From Stutzerimonas stutzeri TS44 (GTDB lineage Bacteria > Pseudomonadota > Gammaproteobacteria > Pseudomonadales > Pseudomonadaceae), in NCBI GenBank assembly GCA_000263395.1, contig AJXE01000004.1, positions 1 through 64,000 of the forward strand: a stretch of DNA of 64,000 nt. The letters run 5' to 3'. The first letter of the stretch is position 1. Each line of letters begins with the position of its first letter. Below the pieces are notes generated by a model. That model was not told the origin of the DNA, searched no databases, and worked only from the letters and a program-made list of their open reading frames with translations. Shown here in pieces: positions 24,615 to 33,846 of this stretch. A program made the position numbers and the translations under genes.

Positions 24615-25250
24615 TCAGAAGGGTGCCGCGCAGTCGAAGCGCAGGCGTTCGCCGGTTTGCGGGTGGGTCAGCGTGAGCATGCTGGCATGCAGGCACAGAC
24701 GCTCATGCGCCTGCAGGGCCTGCTCGTGCGCGTACAGGCGGTCGCCGAGCAGCGGATGGCCGATGGAGAGCATGTGCACGCGTAGCTGATGCGAGCGACC
24801 GGTGATCGGTGTCAGTTCGACGCGGCAGTGATCGCCGCAGCGTTCGAGGATGCGCCAGAACGTCAGCGCATGTTTGCCCAGCTCGTGATCGACGACGTGC
24901 CGTGGCTTGGTCGGCGGGTCGTAGCGCAGCGGCAGGTCGATACTGCCGCTGTCCTGCTCCGGCTGGTCCCAGCACAGCGCCGTGTAGGCTTTTTCGGTTT
25001 CGCGATCGTGAAACTGACGAGACAGCTCGCGGTGGCTGTCAGCATCCCGGGCGAGCACGATCAGGCCCGAGGTTTCCCAGTCCAGCCGGTGCACTATGCG
25101 CGCTTCGGGGTAGCCGTTTTCCTGCAGGCGGGTCACCAGGCAATCGCGGTTGTCCTCGGCGCGGCCGGGCACGGAGAGCAGCAGGGTAGGCTTGTTGATC
25201 ACCAGCAGGGCGGCGTCCTGATGGACGATCTCGATGTTGCTTAGCGGCAT
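24615..25250 (-). CDS. rluA: RluA-family rRNA/tRNA pseudouridine synthase
   Basis: The 211-residue enzyme has the RluA motif RIVHRLDWETSG with the catalytic Asp near residue 57, and the C-terminal PITGRSHQLRVHM region. Such proteins isomerise uridine to pseudouridine in 23S rRNA (position 746) and some tRNAs; the short length and neighbourhood fit RluA itself rather than RluC or RluD. The ATG at 25250 was chosen, with GGAA upstream; an in-frame GTG four codons earlier is possible. It lies downstream of minE, beyond a hairpin. Confidence 0.87.
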   Translation of the reverse strand: MPLSNIEIVHQDAALLVINKPTLLLSVPGRAEDNRDCLVTRLQENGYPEARIVHRLDWETSGLIVLARDADSHRELSRQFHDRETEKAYTALCWDQPEQDSGSIDLPLRYDPPTKPRHVVDHELGKHALTFWRILERCGDHCRVELTPITGRSHQLRVHMLSIGHPLLGDRLYAHEQALQAHERLCLHASMLTLTHPQTGERLRFDCAAPF

Positions 25251-25270
25251 GTGCTTTTCCACAAACGAAG

Positions 25271-25291
25271 ACGGCGGCCCGAGGCCGCCGT
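25271..25291 (-). terminator. Hairpin between minE and the rluA-like gene
   Basis: A perfect nine-base stem (25271-25279 with 25283-25291) with a three-base loop lies 20 bases beyond the minE stop. On the minus strand it is followed by CTTCGTTTG, a partial T tract. It probably terminates minCDE or attenuates readthrough into rluA. Confidence 0.6.
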
Positions 25292-25311
25292 TTCTGAAAC
25301 AGCCGGGTCGC

Positions 25312-25569
25312 TCAGCGATCCGGCAGGGTGATGTTCAGCTCGAGGATCGAGCAGCTGCCCTGGTCCTCCAGCGCCACCTGGACCTGATCCTGATCGATGT
25401 TGACGTACTTGCGGATCACCTCCACCAGCTCCTTCTGCAGCGCAGGCAGGTAGTCCGGCTGGGTGCGTTGGCCGCGTTCATGCGCAACGATGATCTGCAG
25501 GCGCTCCTTCGCGATGGCGGCCGGCGTTTCCTTCTTCTTGCGCTCGCGAAAGAAATCGAAAAGGTTCAT
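25312..25569 (-). CDS. minE: Cell division topological specificity factor MinE
   Basis: The 85-residue protein has the N-terminal membrane-binding and anti-MinCD region ([28 protein letters not shown]) and the C-terminal dimer domain (about 35-85). MinE drives the pole-to-pole oscillation of MinCD by stimulating MinD ATPase. Its ATG overlaps the minD stop by four bases (ATGA), so production is translationally coupled to MinD. Confidence 0.97.
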   Translation of the reverse strand: MNLFDFFRERKKKETPAAIAKERLQIIVAHERGQRTQPDYLPALQKELVEVIRKYVNIDQDQVQVALEDQGSCSILELNITLPDR

Positions 25570-26381
25570 TCGCGGCCTCCAAAGAGTCGTTGCAGGAAGC
25601 CGGGCTTCTTCACGTCGAGGAAGCGGTGCGGCACTTCCTTGCCGAGCAGACGGTCGACGGCGTCGCTATAGGCCTGGCCGGCGTCGCTCTGGTCGTCGAG
25701 AATCACCGGGATGCCCTGGTTGGAAGCCTTGAGCACCGCCTGCGATTCCGGGATCACGCCGAGCAGGCGGATGGAAAGGATTTCCTCGACGTCTTCGACG
25801 CCGAGCATTTCGCCCTTGTTGACGCGCTCGGGGTTGTAGCGGGTCAGCAACAGATGCTCCTTGATCGGCTCCTGGCCGTTCTCGGCGCGGCGCGATTTGC
25901 TGGCCAGCAGGCCGAGCATGCGGTCGGAGTCGCGTACCGACGATACTTCCGGGTTGGTCACCACGATGGCTTCGTCGGCGTAGTACATGGCCAGGTGCGC
26001 GCCCTTTTCGATACCGGCCGGGGAGTCGCAGATCACGTACTCGAAAGTCTTGCTCAGCTCATCGATCACCTTGCCGACGCCTTCGAGCGTCAGGGCGTCC
26101 TTGTCGCGGGTCTGGCTGGCGGCGAGGACGTAGAGGTTCTCCAGGCGCTTGTCCTTGATCAGCGCCTGGCCGAGGGTCGCGTCGCCATTGATGACGTTGA
26201 CGAAGTCGTAAACCACGCGACGCTCGCAGCCCATGATCAGGTCCAGATTACGCAGGCCGACGTCGAAGTCGACCACGGCGGTCTTGTGCCCGCGCAGAGC
26301 GAGGCCGGTTCCGATGGCGGCGCTGGTGGTGGTCTTGCCGACGCCACCTTTGCCGGAAGTGACTACGAGGATCTTGGCCAA
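25566..26381 (-). CDS. minD: Septum site-determining ATPase MinD
   Basis: The 271-residue ParA-family ATPase has a deviant Walker A motif [13 protein letters not shown] (residues 9-21) and the switch-type [10 protein letters not shown]. The amphipathic C-terminal helix ([10 protein letters not shown]) is the membrane targeting sequence. It binds the inner membrane with ATP and recruits MinC to block FtsZ rings away from mid-cell. It is second in minC-minD-minE. Confidence 0.97.
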   Translation of the reverse strand: MAKILVVTSGKGGVGKTTTSAAIGTGLALRGHKTAVVDFDVGLRNLDLIMGCERRVVYDFVNVINGDATLGQALIKDKRLENLYVLAASQTRDKDALTLEGVGKVIDELSKTFEYVICDSPAGIEKGAHLAMYYADEAIVVTNPEVSSVRDSDRMLGLLASKSRRAENGQEPIKEHLLLTRYNPERVNKGEMLGVEDVEEILSIRLLGVIPESQAVLKASNQGIPVILDDQSDAGQAYSDAVDRLLGKEVPHRFLDVKKPGFLQRLFGGRE

Positions 26382-26472
26382 GGTGCTTCACCCTAAATAT
26401 GAAAAATCGGCCTCGTCGGCCTGAGCGGCGCGGGAAGCCATTTCGGTGCGGAAAAATTCGCGGAAGTATCCG

Positions 26473-27198
26473 TTAAAGGCGGGTGATGTTCAACACGTCG
26501 CCAGCGAGCCGGATCTGCACCGCTTCGGCCCACAACGGCTCGCGGCGCAGGTCTTCGGCCACCTTGTACTGACCGGCGATCGAGACCATCTCGGCGGCCA
26601 GTTGTTGGCAGAAAATGCGCGCATTGGCGTCGCCCTTGATGCCCGCCAGCGCGCGCCCGCGCAGCGGGCCGTACACATGGATGTTGCCATCGGCGAGAAG
26701 TTCCGCGCCGGGGCTGACCGCGGCGAGCACGATCAGGTCGCCGCCTTGGGCATAGACCTGCTGGCCGCCGCGGATCGGCGTGGTCACCACACGCGTCGGG
26801 CGATAGACCGGTTCGGCGGGCTTGGCCGGTGCCTTGCTCGCCAGATCGACCTTGCGCTCGCGTGCGCCGGAAGGTGGCAGCACCGGCATGTCGAGGCGCT
26901 CGGCGGCGCTGATATAGGCCGGTTGGGCGGCACGAACCGCCAGCGTGCGCAGGCCGTGCTTGCGGCATAGCGCGATCAGTGCGGCGAGGTCGACATCCGC
27001 ATCGTCGGCGGGCAGCTTGTCCAGCGCCAGCACCAGCGGTGTGTTGTTGAAGAAGTCTGGTGCCTGCTCGACCTTGGCCGCCAGCTGTTCGTCGAGGCAG
27101 TCGAGATCGTTGCGCACAATCTCCAGCACGGTGATGGCGAGCATGCTGCCTTTGAGCTGGAAGACGGGGGCGTTTGGGGAGGAGTCGGCTTGGCTCAT
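26473..27198 (-). CDS. minC: Septum formation inhibitor MinC
   Basis: The 241-residue protein has an N-terminal domain (about 10-115) that antagonises FtsZ and a C-terminal beta-helix domain (about 140-241, with [25 protein letters not shown]-type repeats) that dimerises and binds MinD. The linker between them is charged and Pro-rich, as is common. It starts the min transcript, 91 bases upstream of minD. It is divergent from the LpxL-type gene. Confidence 0.95.
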   Translation of the reverse strand: MSQADSSPNAPVFQLKGSMLAITVLEIVRNDLDCLDEQLAAKVEQAPDFFNNTPLVLALDKLPADDADVDLAALIALCRKHGLRTLAVRAAQPAYISAAERLDMPVLPPSGARERKVDLASKAPAKPAEPVYRPTRVVTTPIRGGQQVYAQGGDLIVLAAVSPGAELLADGNIHVYGPLRGRALAGIKGDANARIFCQQLAAEMVSIAGQYKVAEDLRREPLWAEAVQIRLAGDVLNITRL

Positions 27199-27347
27199 GG
27201 TCTGCCTGCTGCGGTAAATGGCGAGGACTTATAGCGGGGCGCGGCGCGGCCTGCAACAGCAGACATGGACCGCCGCCGGGGCCAGCGGCTCGGTTTTGCA
27301 GCGTTTTTCCCGATAGAATGCGCGGCTTCACACGCTTCGAGCTTGCT

Positions 27348-28289
27348 ATGGAACGTCCTCACTTTCGCCCGTACTTCCTGCATCCGCGTTTCTGGCTGCT
27401 CTGGCTGGGGCTGGGGTTGCTCTGGCTGCTGGTGCAATTGCCGTATCCGTGGTTGTTGCGTCTGGGGCGACTGCTCGGCCGGTTGATGTATGCCGTTGCC
27501 GGTGCGCGCCGGAAAATCGCCCGGCGCAACCTGGAGCTGTGCTTCCCCGAACTGAGCCAGGAGCAGCGCGAGCGGCTGCTGAAGGAAAACTTCGCTTCCA
27601 CCGGCATTGCCTTCTTCGAGATGGCCATGAGCTGGTGGTGGCCGCAAGCGCGCCTGCAGCGCCTGGCGCATGTCGAGGGGCTGGAACACCTGCAGCGCGC
27701 ACAGGCGGCGGGGCAGGGCGTGATCCTGATGGCGCTGCATTTCACCACGCTGGAGATCGGTGCCGCGTTGCTGGGCCAGCGCCACACCATCGACGGCATG
27801 TACCGCGAGCACAAGAACCCGCTGTTCGATTTCATCCAGCGGCGCGGGCGCGAACGGCACAATCGCGATGCCACCGCCATCGAGCGCGAGGACGTGCGCG
27901 CCATGCTCAAGGTGCTGCGCGCCGGCCGCGCCATCTGGTACGCGCCGGATCAGGACTACGGGCGCAAGCAGAGCCTGTTCGTGCCGCTGTTCGGCATCCA
28001 GGCGGCAACCGTCACTGCCACCACCAAGTTTGCACGCCTGGGGCGGGCGCTGGTGGTGCCGTTTACCCAGGAGCGTCTGGCCGATGGCTCGGGCTATCGG
28101 CTGGTGATCCATCCGCCGCTGGAGGATTTCCCCGGCGAGACGGAAGAGGCCGACTGCCGGCGCATCAATCAATGGGTCGAGGAAGCGGTCGGCGCGCTGC
28201 CGGAGCAATACCTCTGGGCGCATCGGCGTTTCAAGACGCGCCCGGAAGGCGAGCCGAGTCTCTATGGTCGGCGAAAGCGGCGCGGCTGA
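27348..28289 (+). CDS. lpxL: Lipid A biosynthesis (lauroyl) acyltransferase, LpxL/HtrB type
   Basis: The 313-residue inner-membrane enzyme adds a secondary acyl chain to lipid A. A membrane segment spans about residues 16-33 (FWLLWLGLGLLWLLVQL). The catalytic HX4E/D motif is H131-FTTL-E136. Other LABLAT-family blocks include WYAPDQDYG and LFGIQAAT near residues 206-226. The ORF is open upstream, but the ATG at 27348 gives the usual N terminus. Location beside min genes is conserved in Pseudomonas; whether it acts as LpxL1 or LpxL2 cannot be told. Confidence 0.9.
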   Translation: MERPHFRPYFLHPRFWLLWLGLGLLWLLVQLPYPWLLRLGRLLGRLMYAVAGARRKIARRNLELCFPELSQEQRERLLKENFASTGIAFFEMAMSWWWPQARLQRLAHVEGLEHLQRAQAAGQGVILMALHFTTLEIGAALLGQRHTIDGMYREHKNPLFDFIQRRGRERHNRDATAIEREDVRAMLKVLRAGRAIWYAPDQDYGRKQSLFVPLFGIQAATVTATTKFARLGRALVVPFTQERLADGSGYRLVIHPPLEDFPGETEEADCRRINQWVEEAVGALPEQYLWAHRRFKTRPEGEPSLYGRRKRRG

Positions 28290-28298
28290 TCCTAAGGA

Positions 28299-29069
28299 TC
28301 ATTCCGCAATCTGTAGATCGCGCGCGCGGCTGTAGACGTAGCGCACCTTTTCATACTCGAACGGTGAGTTGAGCTGGCCGTAGCGGAAGTCGGTGCTGTA
28401 GCGGATATCCACCACGCGCAGCGCCGTCAGGCCGAACTGCCCGCCGCTGGCCTCGGCGTAGCCGAAATAGTCCACCTGGCGTTCGATGGCGAAGTCGGTG
28501 ACCAGTCCGGCGCTGTCGCGCAGGTTGGACGGACCGAGCGCTGGCAGGATCAGGTACGGGCCGCTGGGGACGCCGTAATGCCCCAGGGTCTGGCCGAAAT
28601 CCTCCGGCTGGCGAGGCAGGCCCATGCGCGTCGCCGGGTCCCACAAGCCGGCGACACCGATGATGGTGTTGAATAGAAAGCGCGCCGTCGCGTTCATCGC
28701 CCGCTCGCCCTTGAGCTGCAGCACGCTGTTGGCCAGGGTCGGCAGTTCGCCGAGATTGCTGAAGAAGTTGCTCACTCCGGTACGCACCAGGCGCGGGGTG
28801 ACGTAAACGTAGCCGCGCACCGTCGGCAGCATCACCCACTGATCCAGCCGATAGTTGAAGTGGTACATGCGCCGGTTGAACGACTCGAACGGGTCGTAGA
28901 CGTCCAGCGCCTTGAAGGTCGCGCGTTCGAACTCGCGCTGATCGAGGCCGGGATTGAACTTGAGGTTGCGCAGCGGATGGGTGAAGCCGTCCGCGTCGAC
29001 ATTCGGGGTTTCGCCCCAGGCCGCGGCACTGGCGAGCAGCAGCGGCAACAGCAGTGAGCACCTAGCCAC
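28299..29069 (-). CDS. MlaA/VacJ-family protein without a lipobox
   Basis: The 256-residue protein matches the MlaA family: VYDPFESFNRRMYHFNYRLD near residue 57, the membrane-ring region GVSNFFSNLGE and GPYLILPALGPSNLRDSAG near residue 170. E. coli MlaA is an outer-membrane lipoprotein that removes phospholipids from the outer leaflet. Here the N terminus (GTG start, residues 1-19) is a plain signal peptide; its only Cys, at residue 4, is not in a lipobox, so this copy is predicted soluble or peripheral. It overlaps the preceding hydrolase gene by eight bases. It may be a second paralog, separate from a canonical mla locus elsewhere. Confidence 0.88.
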   Translation of the reverse strand: MARCSLLLPLLLASAAAWGETPNVDADGFTHPLRNLKFNPGLDQREFERATFKALDVYDPFESFNRRMYHFNYRLDQWVMLPTVRGYVYVTPRLVRTGVSNFFSNLGELPTLANSVLQLKGERAMNATARFLFNTIIGVAGLWDPATRMGLPRQPEDFGQTLGHYGVPSGPYLILPALGPSNLRDSAGLVTDFAIERQVDYFGYAEASGGQFGLTALRVVDIRYSTDFRYGQLNSPFEYEKVRYVYSRARDLQIAE

Positions 29070-30351
29070 GGAAGAACTCCAGCATCTGCGCGGTATTGAC
29101 GCGATAGTTGAGGTTGCCGCAATGCCCGCCGCGTGGATACAGCGTCAGCCGCTCGCCGAAGGTGCGGCGCAGAAAGCCGATGTCGCCGGGGCCGAGGATC
29201 AGGTCGTCGGCGTTGTGCATCACGGCGATCTTGTCGCTGTCGCGCAGGTAGTCCTCGAGGGCATAGAGGCTGATCTGCTGGATCATTTGCCTGAAGCTGC
29301 CGCCGTCGTACTGCGCGCGCCACATGGGAATCAGCTGTTCGGCGATGTAGCAGTCGAAGTTGCACAGCAGCGCGCGCTTGAGGAACGGCTCCAGGCGAGT
29401 GCCTTCGTCGATCGGGTAGCCGGGCGGGGTGATCAGCCCGCGGCGGTTGATCAGATCCGAGGTGAAGGCGATGTCCGCCGCGGAGAAGCGGAACACCGAG
29501 CCGATCAGCATCGCCATCTGCTCGTCGCTCAGGCGCAGCGGCGACTGCTGGAAGTCATAGAGCATGGCTTCGTCGAGGTCGATGTAGCCCTTGTGGCGGT
29601 AGTAGCGGGTCAGCTTGTCCAGCACGACCTCGTAGAACGTGGTGTTGTTGTCGATACCTTCGACCTGGGTCTGTACCAGCTTGTCGAGGTTGCTGATCGA
29701 GGTATAGAGGTTGACCGGCGGGTTGAGCAGCAGCACGCGCTTGAAGTCGAAGCTTTGCCGCGTCTCGTCGAGCTGGCTGACGAAGGCCGCGTGCAGCGCG
29801 CCCAGGCTGTAGCCGAGCAGGTGGAACTCGGTCACCGGCAATTTGCGCTGCTGTGCACGCACGGCCTGCATGACCCGGTAGAGGTCCTTGGCGTCGTCCG
29901 GGCTCAGGCCTGGCGTGGCATGGCGCGAGGCGGCGGCCATGAAGTCGTAGCTGGTGGGCGAGGAGAGTTGCACCACGTGGAAGCCGGCGCCGTAGAACAG
30001 CCGCTTGAGGGCCTCGGTCTTGCTGCTGGCATAGTGCGCGCCGGTGCCGGAGATGATGAAGATCAGCGGCGCCGGGCCGGCCTGGCGCGCGAGCCGGTAG
30101 CCCAGGCGTTTGACCGGCCAGAAGTTGTCCGGCAGCGTGAATTCGCGCTCCGGGCGCAGACGCAGGCTGTAGTCGGTCTGATCGATCTCGTCGTCGGCCG
30201 GCACCACCGGGCGCAGTTCGAGGGGCGTGGTGGCGATGGTCGCCTCGAACGGATTGTCCAGCGGAAAACCGTACTCGGCGGCGCTGAGATCGGCGGCCTG
30301 TGCCGGCAGCACGCTGGCGACCAGCAGGGCGATGAGGGGCAGCAGCGGCAT
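29062..30351 (-). CDS. Exported alpha/beta-hydrolase, putative serine esterase
   Basis: The 429-residue protein has a signal peptide (about 1-19, ending LPAQA) and an alpha/beta-hydrolase fold. FIISGTGAHY (about 98) is the oxyanion region and GYSLGA the nucleophile elbow, with Ser182. A late Asp in HNADDLILG and His in GGHCGNLN near the C terminus complete a plausible triad. I chose the ATG at 30351 because GGAGA is eight bases upstream; starts at 30357 and 30390 are in frame. The gene overlaps the MlaA-like gene downstream, so a joint role in envelope lipid handling is inferred. The substrate is unknown. Confidence 0.82.
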   Translation of the reverse strand: MPLLPLIALLVASVLPAQAADLSAAEYGFPLDNPFEATIATTPLELRPVVPADDEIDQTDYSLRLRPEREFTLPDNFWPVKRLGYRLARQAGPAPLIFIISGTGAHYASSKTEALKRLFYGAGFHVVQLSSPTSYDFMAAASRHATPGLSPDDAKDLYRVMQAVRAQQRKLPVTEFHLLGYSLGALHAAFVSQLDETRQSFDFKRVLLLNPPVNLYTSISNLDKLVQTQVEGIDNNTTFYEVVLDKLTRYYRHKGYIDLDEAMLYDFQQSPLRLSDEQMAMLIGSVFRFSAADIAFTSDLINRRGLITPPGYPIDEGTRLEPFLKRALLCNFDCYIAEQLIPMWRAQYDGGSFRQMIQQISLYALEDYLRDSDKIAVMHNADDLILGPGDIGFLRRTFGERLTLYPRGGHCGNLNYRVNTAQMLEFFRG

Positions 30352-30390
30352 GAGCATTCTCCGTAAAGCGACCTGCGTGGCCGCGTTCAT

Positions 30391-30788
30391 GCGTGGTCGA
30401 GCCGTGCAGCCCTTCCCTGTGCGTCGTTCCAGCGCTTCGTTGGGCGTAGGGCGAGCCTGGCTCAGACACGCCGACGGGCGATTTGTTTGATTTCGAGCCT
30501 CCGATATCGCCTTGCCGGCGCGCTCGTCGGATGCTCGAAGGTATACGCCTTTAGGCGTCCTCCGGGGGCCGAAGAATGATTGTCGTCATGTCTGGCAAAT
30601 ACCGTTCCGTAGTCCTGGAAGCCGCGTGAAATAAGGCTTTCAGGATGTTTCAGTGCTCTTGGCTGGCTCTAGGGCGCTGGTTTGCGCCGCTCGTAGTCAG
30701 ACCAAAGTCGGGTGGAATTCAGCCGATCCGGCCCTAAAGTAGCCACCCTGTCCTCATTGGGGGGCAAATGATCGTGGAGACAGTTGCA
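30391..30788. other. Intergenic region before yjcH-actP
   Basis: About 400 bases hold no credible gene. A short perfect hairpin (ACGCC-TTTA-GGCGT, 30545-30558) is present. The region should contain promoters for yjcH-actP on the right and the hydrolase/MlaA pair on the left, but I could not identify sigma-54 or AlgU consensus boxes. Confidence 0.45.
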
Positions 30789-31106
30789 ATGCACAATAAC
30801 GACAATGCTTACCAGCAGATCTATAACAACCCCCGCTTCCAGGAGCTGGTCGCCAAGCGTGGCCGTTTTGCCTGGATGCTATCGATCATCATGCTGGCAG
30901 CCTATTTTGCCTTCATTCTGGTGATCGCTTTCGAACCCCATCTGCTGGGCGTCAAGCTCAGTGCGCAAACCGTTACCACCTGGGGAATTCCTGCCGGCCT
31001 GGGCCTGATCTTCCTGGCCATCGGCCTGACGGGAGTCTACGTGCAGCGCGCCAACGGCGAGTTCGACCGTATCAACCAGGAAATCCTCAACGAGGCCCAA
31101 AAATAA
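30789..31106 (+). CDS. yjcH: DUF485 membrane protein YjcH
   Basis: The 105-residue protein has two transmembrane helices (about 36-58 and 70-92) and the DUF485 N-terminal pattern [17 protein letters not shown]. It is the partner gene always found before the acetate permease actP. The ATG at 30789 is preceded by GGAGA at nine bases and gives the family N terminus; an upstream in-frame start is less likely. The stop overlaps the actP ATG (TAATG). Confidence 0.92.
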   Translation: MHNNDNAYQQIYNNPRFQELVAKRGRFAWMLSIIMLAAYFAFILVIAFEPHLLGVKLSAQTVTTWGIPAGLGLIFLAIGLTGVYVQRANGEFDRINQEILNEAQK

Positions 31107-32764
31107 TGATCGCTCGTTTGCTGTCTGCTGCCGCACTACTGGCAGCCTCCCCGATGCTGCTGGCGGGAGAAGCCCTCACCGGCGAAGTCCAGAAGCAGGC
31201 GACCAACTGGACCGCCATCGTCATGTTCGTGGTGTTCATCGCCTTCACGATGGGTATCACCAAGTGGGCTGCCAAGCGCAACACCTCCACGTCCGACTAC
31301 TACACCGCCGGCGGCAGCATCACCGGCTTCCAGAACGGCCTGGCGATCGCCGGCGACTACATGTCCGCGGCGTCGTTCCTGGGTATTTCCGCCCTGGTGT
31401 TCACCAGCGGCTATGACGGCCTGATCTACTCCATCGGCTTCTTGGTTGGCTGGCCGCTGATCCTGTTCCTGATGGCCGAGCGCCTGCGCAACCTGGGTAA
31501 GTTCACCTTCTCCGACGTGGCCTCCTATCGTCTCGGTCAGACCCAGATCCGCATCCTGTCGGCGATGGGTTCGCTGACCGTGGTGGCCTTCTACCTGATC
31601 GCCCAGATGGTCGGTGCCGGCAAGCTGATCCAGCTGCTGTTCGGCCTGGACTACTACGTCGCGGTGGTTCTGGTCGGTGTGCTGATGGTCTGCTACGTGC
31701 TGTTTGGCGGCATGCTGGCGACCACCTGGGTACAGATCATCAAGGCGGTGCTGCTGCTTTCGGGCGCCAGCTTCATGGCCATCATGGTAATGAAGCACGT
31801 CGGCTTCGACTTCGGCACCCTGTTCTCCGAAGCCGTGAAGATCCACACCAAGGGCGAAGCCATCATGAGCCCGGGCGGTCTGGTAACCGATCCGGTTTCG
31901 GCGATCTCCCTGGGTCTGGCGCTGATGTTCGGTACCGCTGGCCTGCCGCACATCCTGATGCGCTTCTTCACCGTCTCCGACGCTAAGGAAGCCCGCAAGA
32001 GCGTGTTCTATGCCACCGGCTTCATCGGATACTTCTACATCCTGACCTTTATCATCGGTTTCGGCGCGATCCTGCTGGTCAGCACCAATCCGGAATACAA
32101 GGATGCCACTGGCGCCATCATCGGCGGCACCAACATGGTGGCCGTGCACCTGGCCAACGCGGTTGGCGGTAACCTGTTCCTCGGCTTCATCTCCGCTGTG
32201 GCCTTCGCCACCATCCTGGCGGTGGTTGCCGGCCTGACCCTGGCAGGTGCTTCGGCCGTGTCTCACGACCTGTACGCCTGCGTGATCAAGAAGGGCAAGG
32301 CCAAGGAAGAGGACGAGATGAAGGTGACCAAGCGCACCACCCTGGCTCTGGGTGTGGTCGCGATCATCCTCGGTGTCGCCTTCGAGAAGCAGAACATCGC
32401 CTTCATGGTGGGTCTGGCCTTCTCCATCGCTGCCAGCTGCAACTTCCCGGTCCTGTTCCTCTCCATGTACTGGAAGAACCTGACCACTCGCGGTGCGCTG
32501 ATCGGTGGTTCCCTGGGGCTGTTCACCGCGCTGGTGCTGACCATCCTCAGCCCGACTGTGTGGGTGCAGGTACTGGGCAACGCCGAGGCGATCTTCCCGT
32601 ACTCCTACCCGGCGCTGTTCTCGGTAGCTGTCGCCTTCGCCGGTATCTGGTTCTTCTCGATCACCGACAAGTCGAAGATGGCCAGCGACGAGCGTGCGCG
32701 CTTCTTCCCGCAGTTCGTGCGTTCGCAGACCGGTCTGGGTGCAACGGGTGCCGTTGCTCACTGA
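31106..32764 (+). CDS. actP: Cation/acetate symporter ActP
   Basis: The 552-residue sodium:solute symporter has about 13 to 14 transmembrane helices and starts with a signal-like segment (about 1-23). SSS-family motifs include [22 protein letters not shown] near residue 68 and the [15 protein letters not shown] region near residue 280. It imports acetate and similar short acids with a cation. Its start overlaps the yjcH stop, so expression is coupled. A strong terminator follows. In pseudomonads these genes are controlled by a dedicated two-component system that is not in this window. Confidence 0.95.
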   Translation: MIARLLSAAALLAASPMLLAGEALTGEVQKQATNWTAIVMFVVFIAFTMGITKWAAKRNTSTSDYYTAGGSITGFQNGLAIAGDYMSAASFLGISALVFTSGYDGLIYSIGFLVGWPLILFLMAERLRNLGKFTFSDVASYRLGQTQIRILSAMGSLTVVAFYLIAQMVGAGKLIQLLFGLDYYVAVVLVGVLMVCYVLFGGMLATTWVQIIKAVLLLSGASFMAIMVMKHVGFDFGTLFSEAVKIHTKGEAIMSPGGLVTDPVSAISLGLALMFGTAGLPHILMRFFTVSDAKEARKSVFYATGFIGYFYILTFIIGFGAILLVSTNPEYKDATGAIIGGTNMVAVHLANAVGGNLFLGFISAVAFATILAVVAGLTLAGASAVSHDLYACVIKKGKAKEEDEMKVTKRTTLALGVVAIILGVAFEKQNIAFMVGLAFSIAASCNFPVLFLSMYWKNLTTRGALIGGSLGLFTALVLTILSPTVWVQVLGNAEAIFPYSYPALFSVAVAFAGIWFFSITDKSKMASDERARFFPQFVRSQTGLGATGAVAH

Positions 32765-32786
32765 CAATCGTCCGCGATGTAAAAAA

Positions 32787-32811
32787 GAGGCAGCCTTCGG
32801 GCTGCCTTTTT
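32787..32811 (+). terminator. Rho-independent terminator after actP
   Basis: GGCAGCC (32789-32795), tetraloop TTCG, and GGCTGCC (32800-32806) are followed by five T. The stable UUCG loop and T tract are classical. An A tract before the stem could make it work in both directions. Confidence 0.9.
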
Positions 32812-32970
32812 CATGCCCGCCGAAAAGTGGCCCGGATGTTCTCTTCGCACGCCGCGCCAGCGATCCGCATGGCGGTTTGCCCAGGTCATTCAGCGCCCTG
32901 ATGGATGCCGGGCGGCCGGATGCCTTTCGCTAGACTCGCTGCCATTGAACCGGACAACGAGGGCTGCACG

Positions 32971-33780
32971 ATGAATCAGAACCGCATGATGGTTACCGGA
33001 GCGGGCTCCGGGCTGGGCCGCGAGATCGCCCTGCGCTGGGCGCGCGACGGCTGGCGCCTGGCGCTTTCCGACGTCAACGAGGCGGGGCTGGCGCAGACCC
33101 TGGAAATGGTTCGCGCCGCCGGCGGCGACGGCTTCGTCCAGCGTTGCGATGTGCGCGACTACAGCCAGTTGATCGCCTTCGCCCAGGCCTGCGAAGACAA
33201 GCTCGGCGGCATCGACATCGTGGTGAACAACGCCGGCGTGGCGTCGGGCGGCTTCTTCAGCGAGCTGTCGCTGGAGGATTGGGACTGGCAGATCGCGATC
33301 AACCTGATGGGCGTGGTCAAGGGTTGCAAGGCGTTCCTGCCGCTGCTGCAGAAGAGTCGCGGCAAGCTCATCAATATCGCCTCGATGGCCGCGCTCATGC
33401 AGGCGCCGGGCATGAGCAACTACAACGTCGCCAAGGCTGGTGTGGTGGCGCTGTCGGAAAGTCTGCTGGTGGAACTGCGCCAGCAGGAGATCGGCGTGCA
33501 CGTGGTGTGTCCGTCGTTCTTCCAGACCAATCTGCTGGACTCCTATCGCGGCCCGACGCCGCACATGAAGGCGCAGATCGGCAAGCTGCTGGAAGCCTCG
33601 CCGATCACCGCGGCGGATATCGCCGACTACATCCATCAGCGGGTCGCCGCAGGCGAATTCATGATTCTGCCGCACGAGGAAGGGCGTATTGCCTGGCGGA
33701 TCAAGCAGCAGAGTCCGCAGGCGATCTATGACGAAATGGCCGCCTTGGCCGAGAAGAAGCGCAGCAAGGTCGGAAGCTGA
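32971..33780 (+). CDS. Short-chain dehydrogenase/reductase
   Basis: The 269-residue protein is a classical SDR. The cofactor motif TGAGSGLGREI lies near residue 9, NNAGVASGG near residue 85, and the catalytic Ser-Tyr-Lys set is present as SMAAL...YNVAK with Tyr near residue 150. An Asp-Val-Asn after the second strand suggests NAD(H) or mixed preference. GAGG precedes the ATG at 32971. The substrate cannot be predicted; neighbours give no pathway. Confidence 0.88.
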   Translation: MNQNRMMVTGAGSGLGREIALRWARDGWRLALSDVNEAGLAQTLEMVRAAGGDGFVQRCDVRDYSQLIAFAQACEDKLGGIDIVVNNAGVASGGFFSELSLEDWDWQIAINLMGVVKGCKAFLPLLQKSRGKLINIASMAALMQAPGMSNYNVAKAGVVALSESLLVELRQQEIGVHVVCPSFFQTNLLDSYRGPTPHMKAQIGKLLEASPITAADIADYIHQRVAAGEFMILPHEEGRIAWRIKQQSPQAIYDEMAALAEKKRSKVGS

Positions 33781-33846
33781 CCGATCGGTTCAATAGGCTT
33801 GTCGTCGCCCGGGGCTGGGAGTAGGGTTGCCTCCCCGGCGCCTGCC

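Noticed and set aside
30391-30788. A candidate rsmY/rsmZ-type small RNA
   Set aside because: Only three scattered GGA motifs, no GacA box (TGTAAG-N6-CTTACA) and no terminator in the right place.
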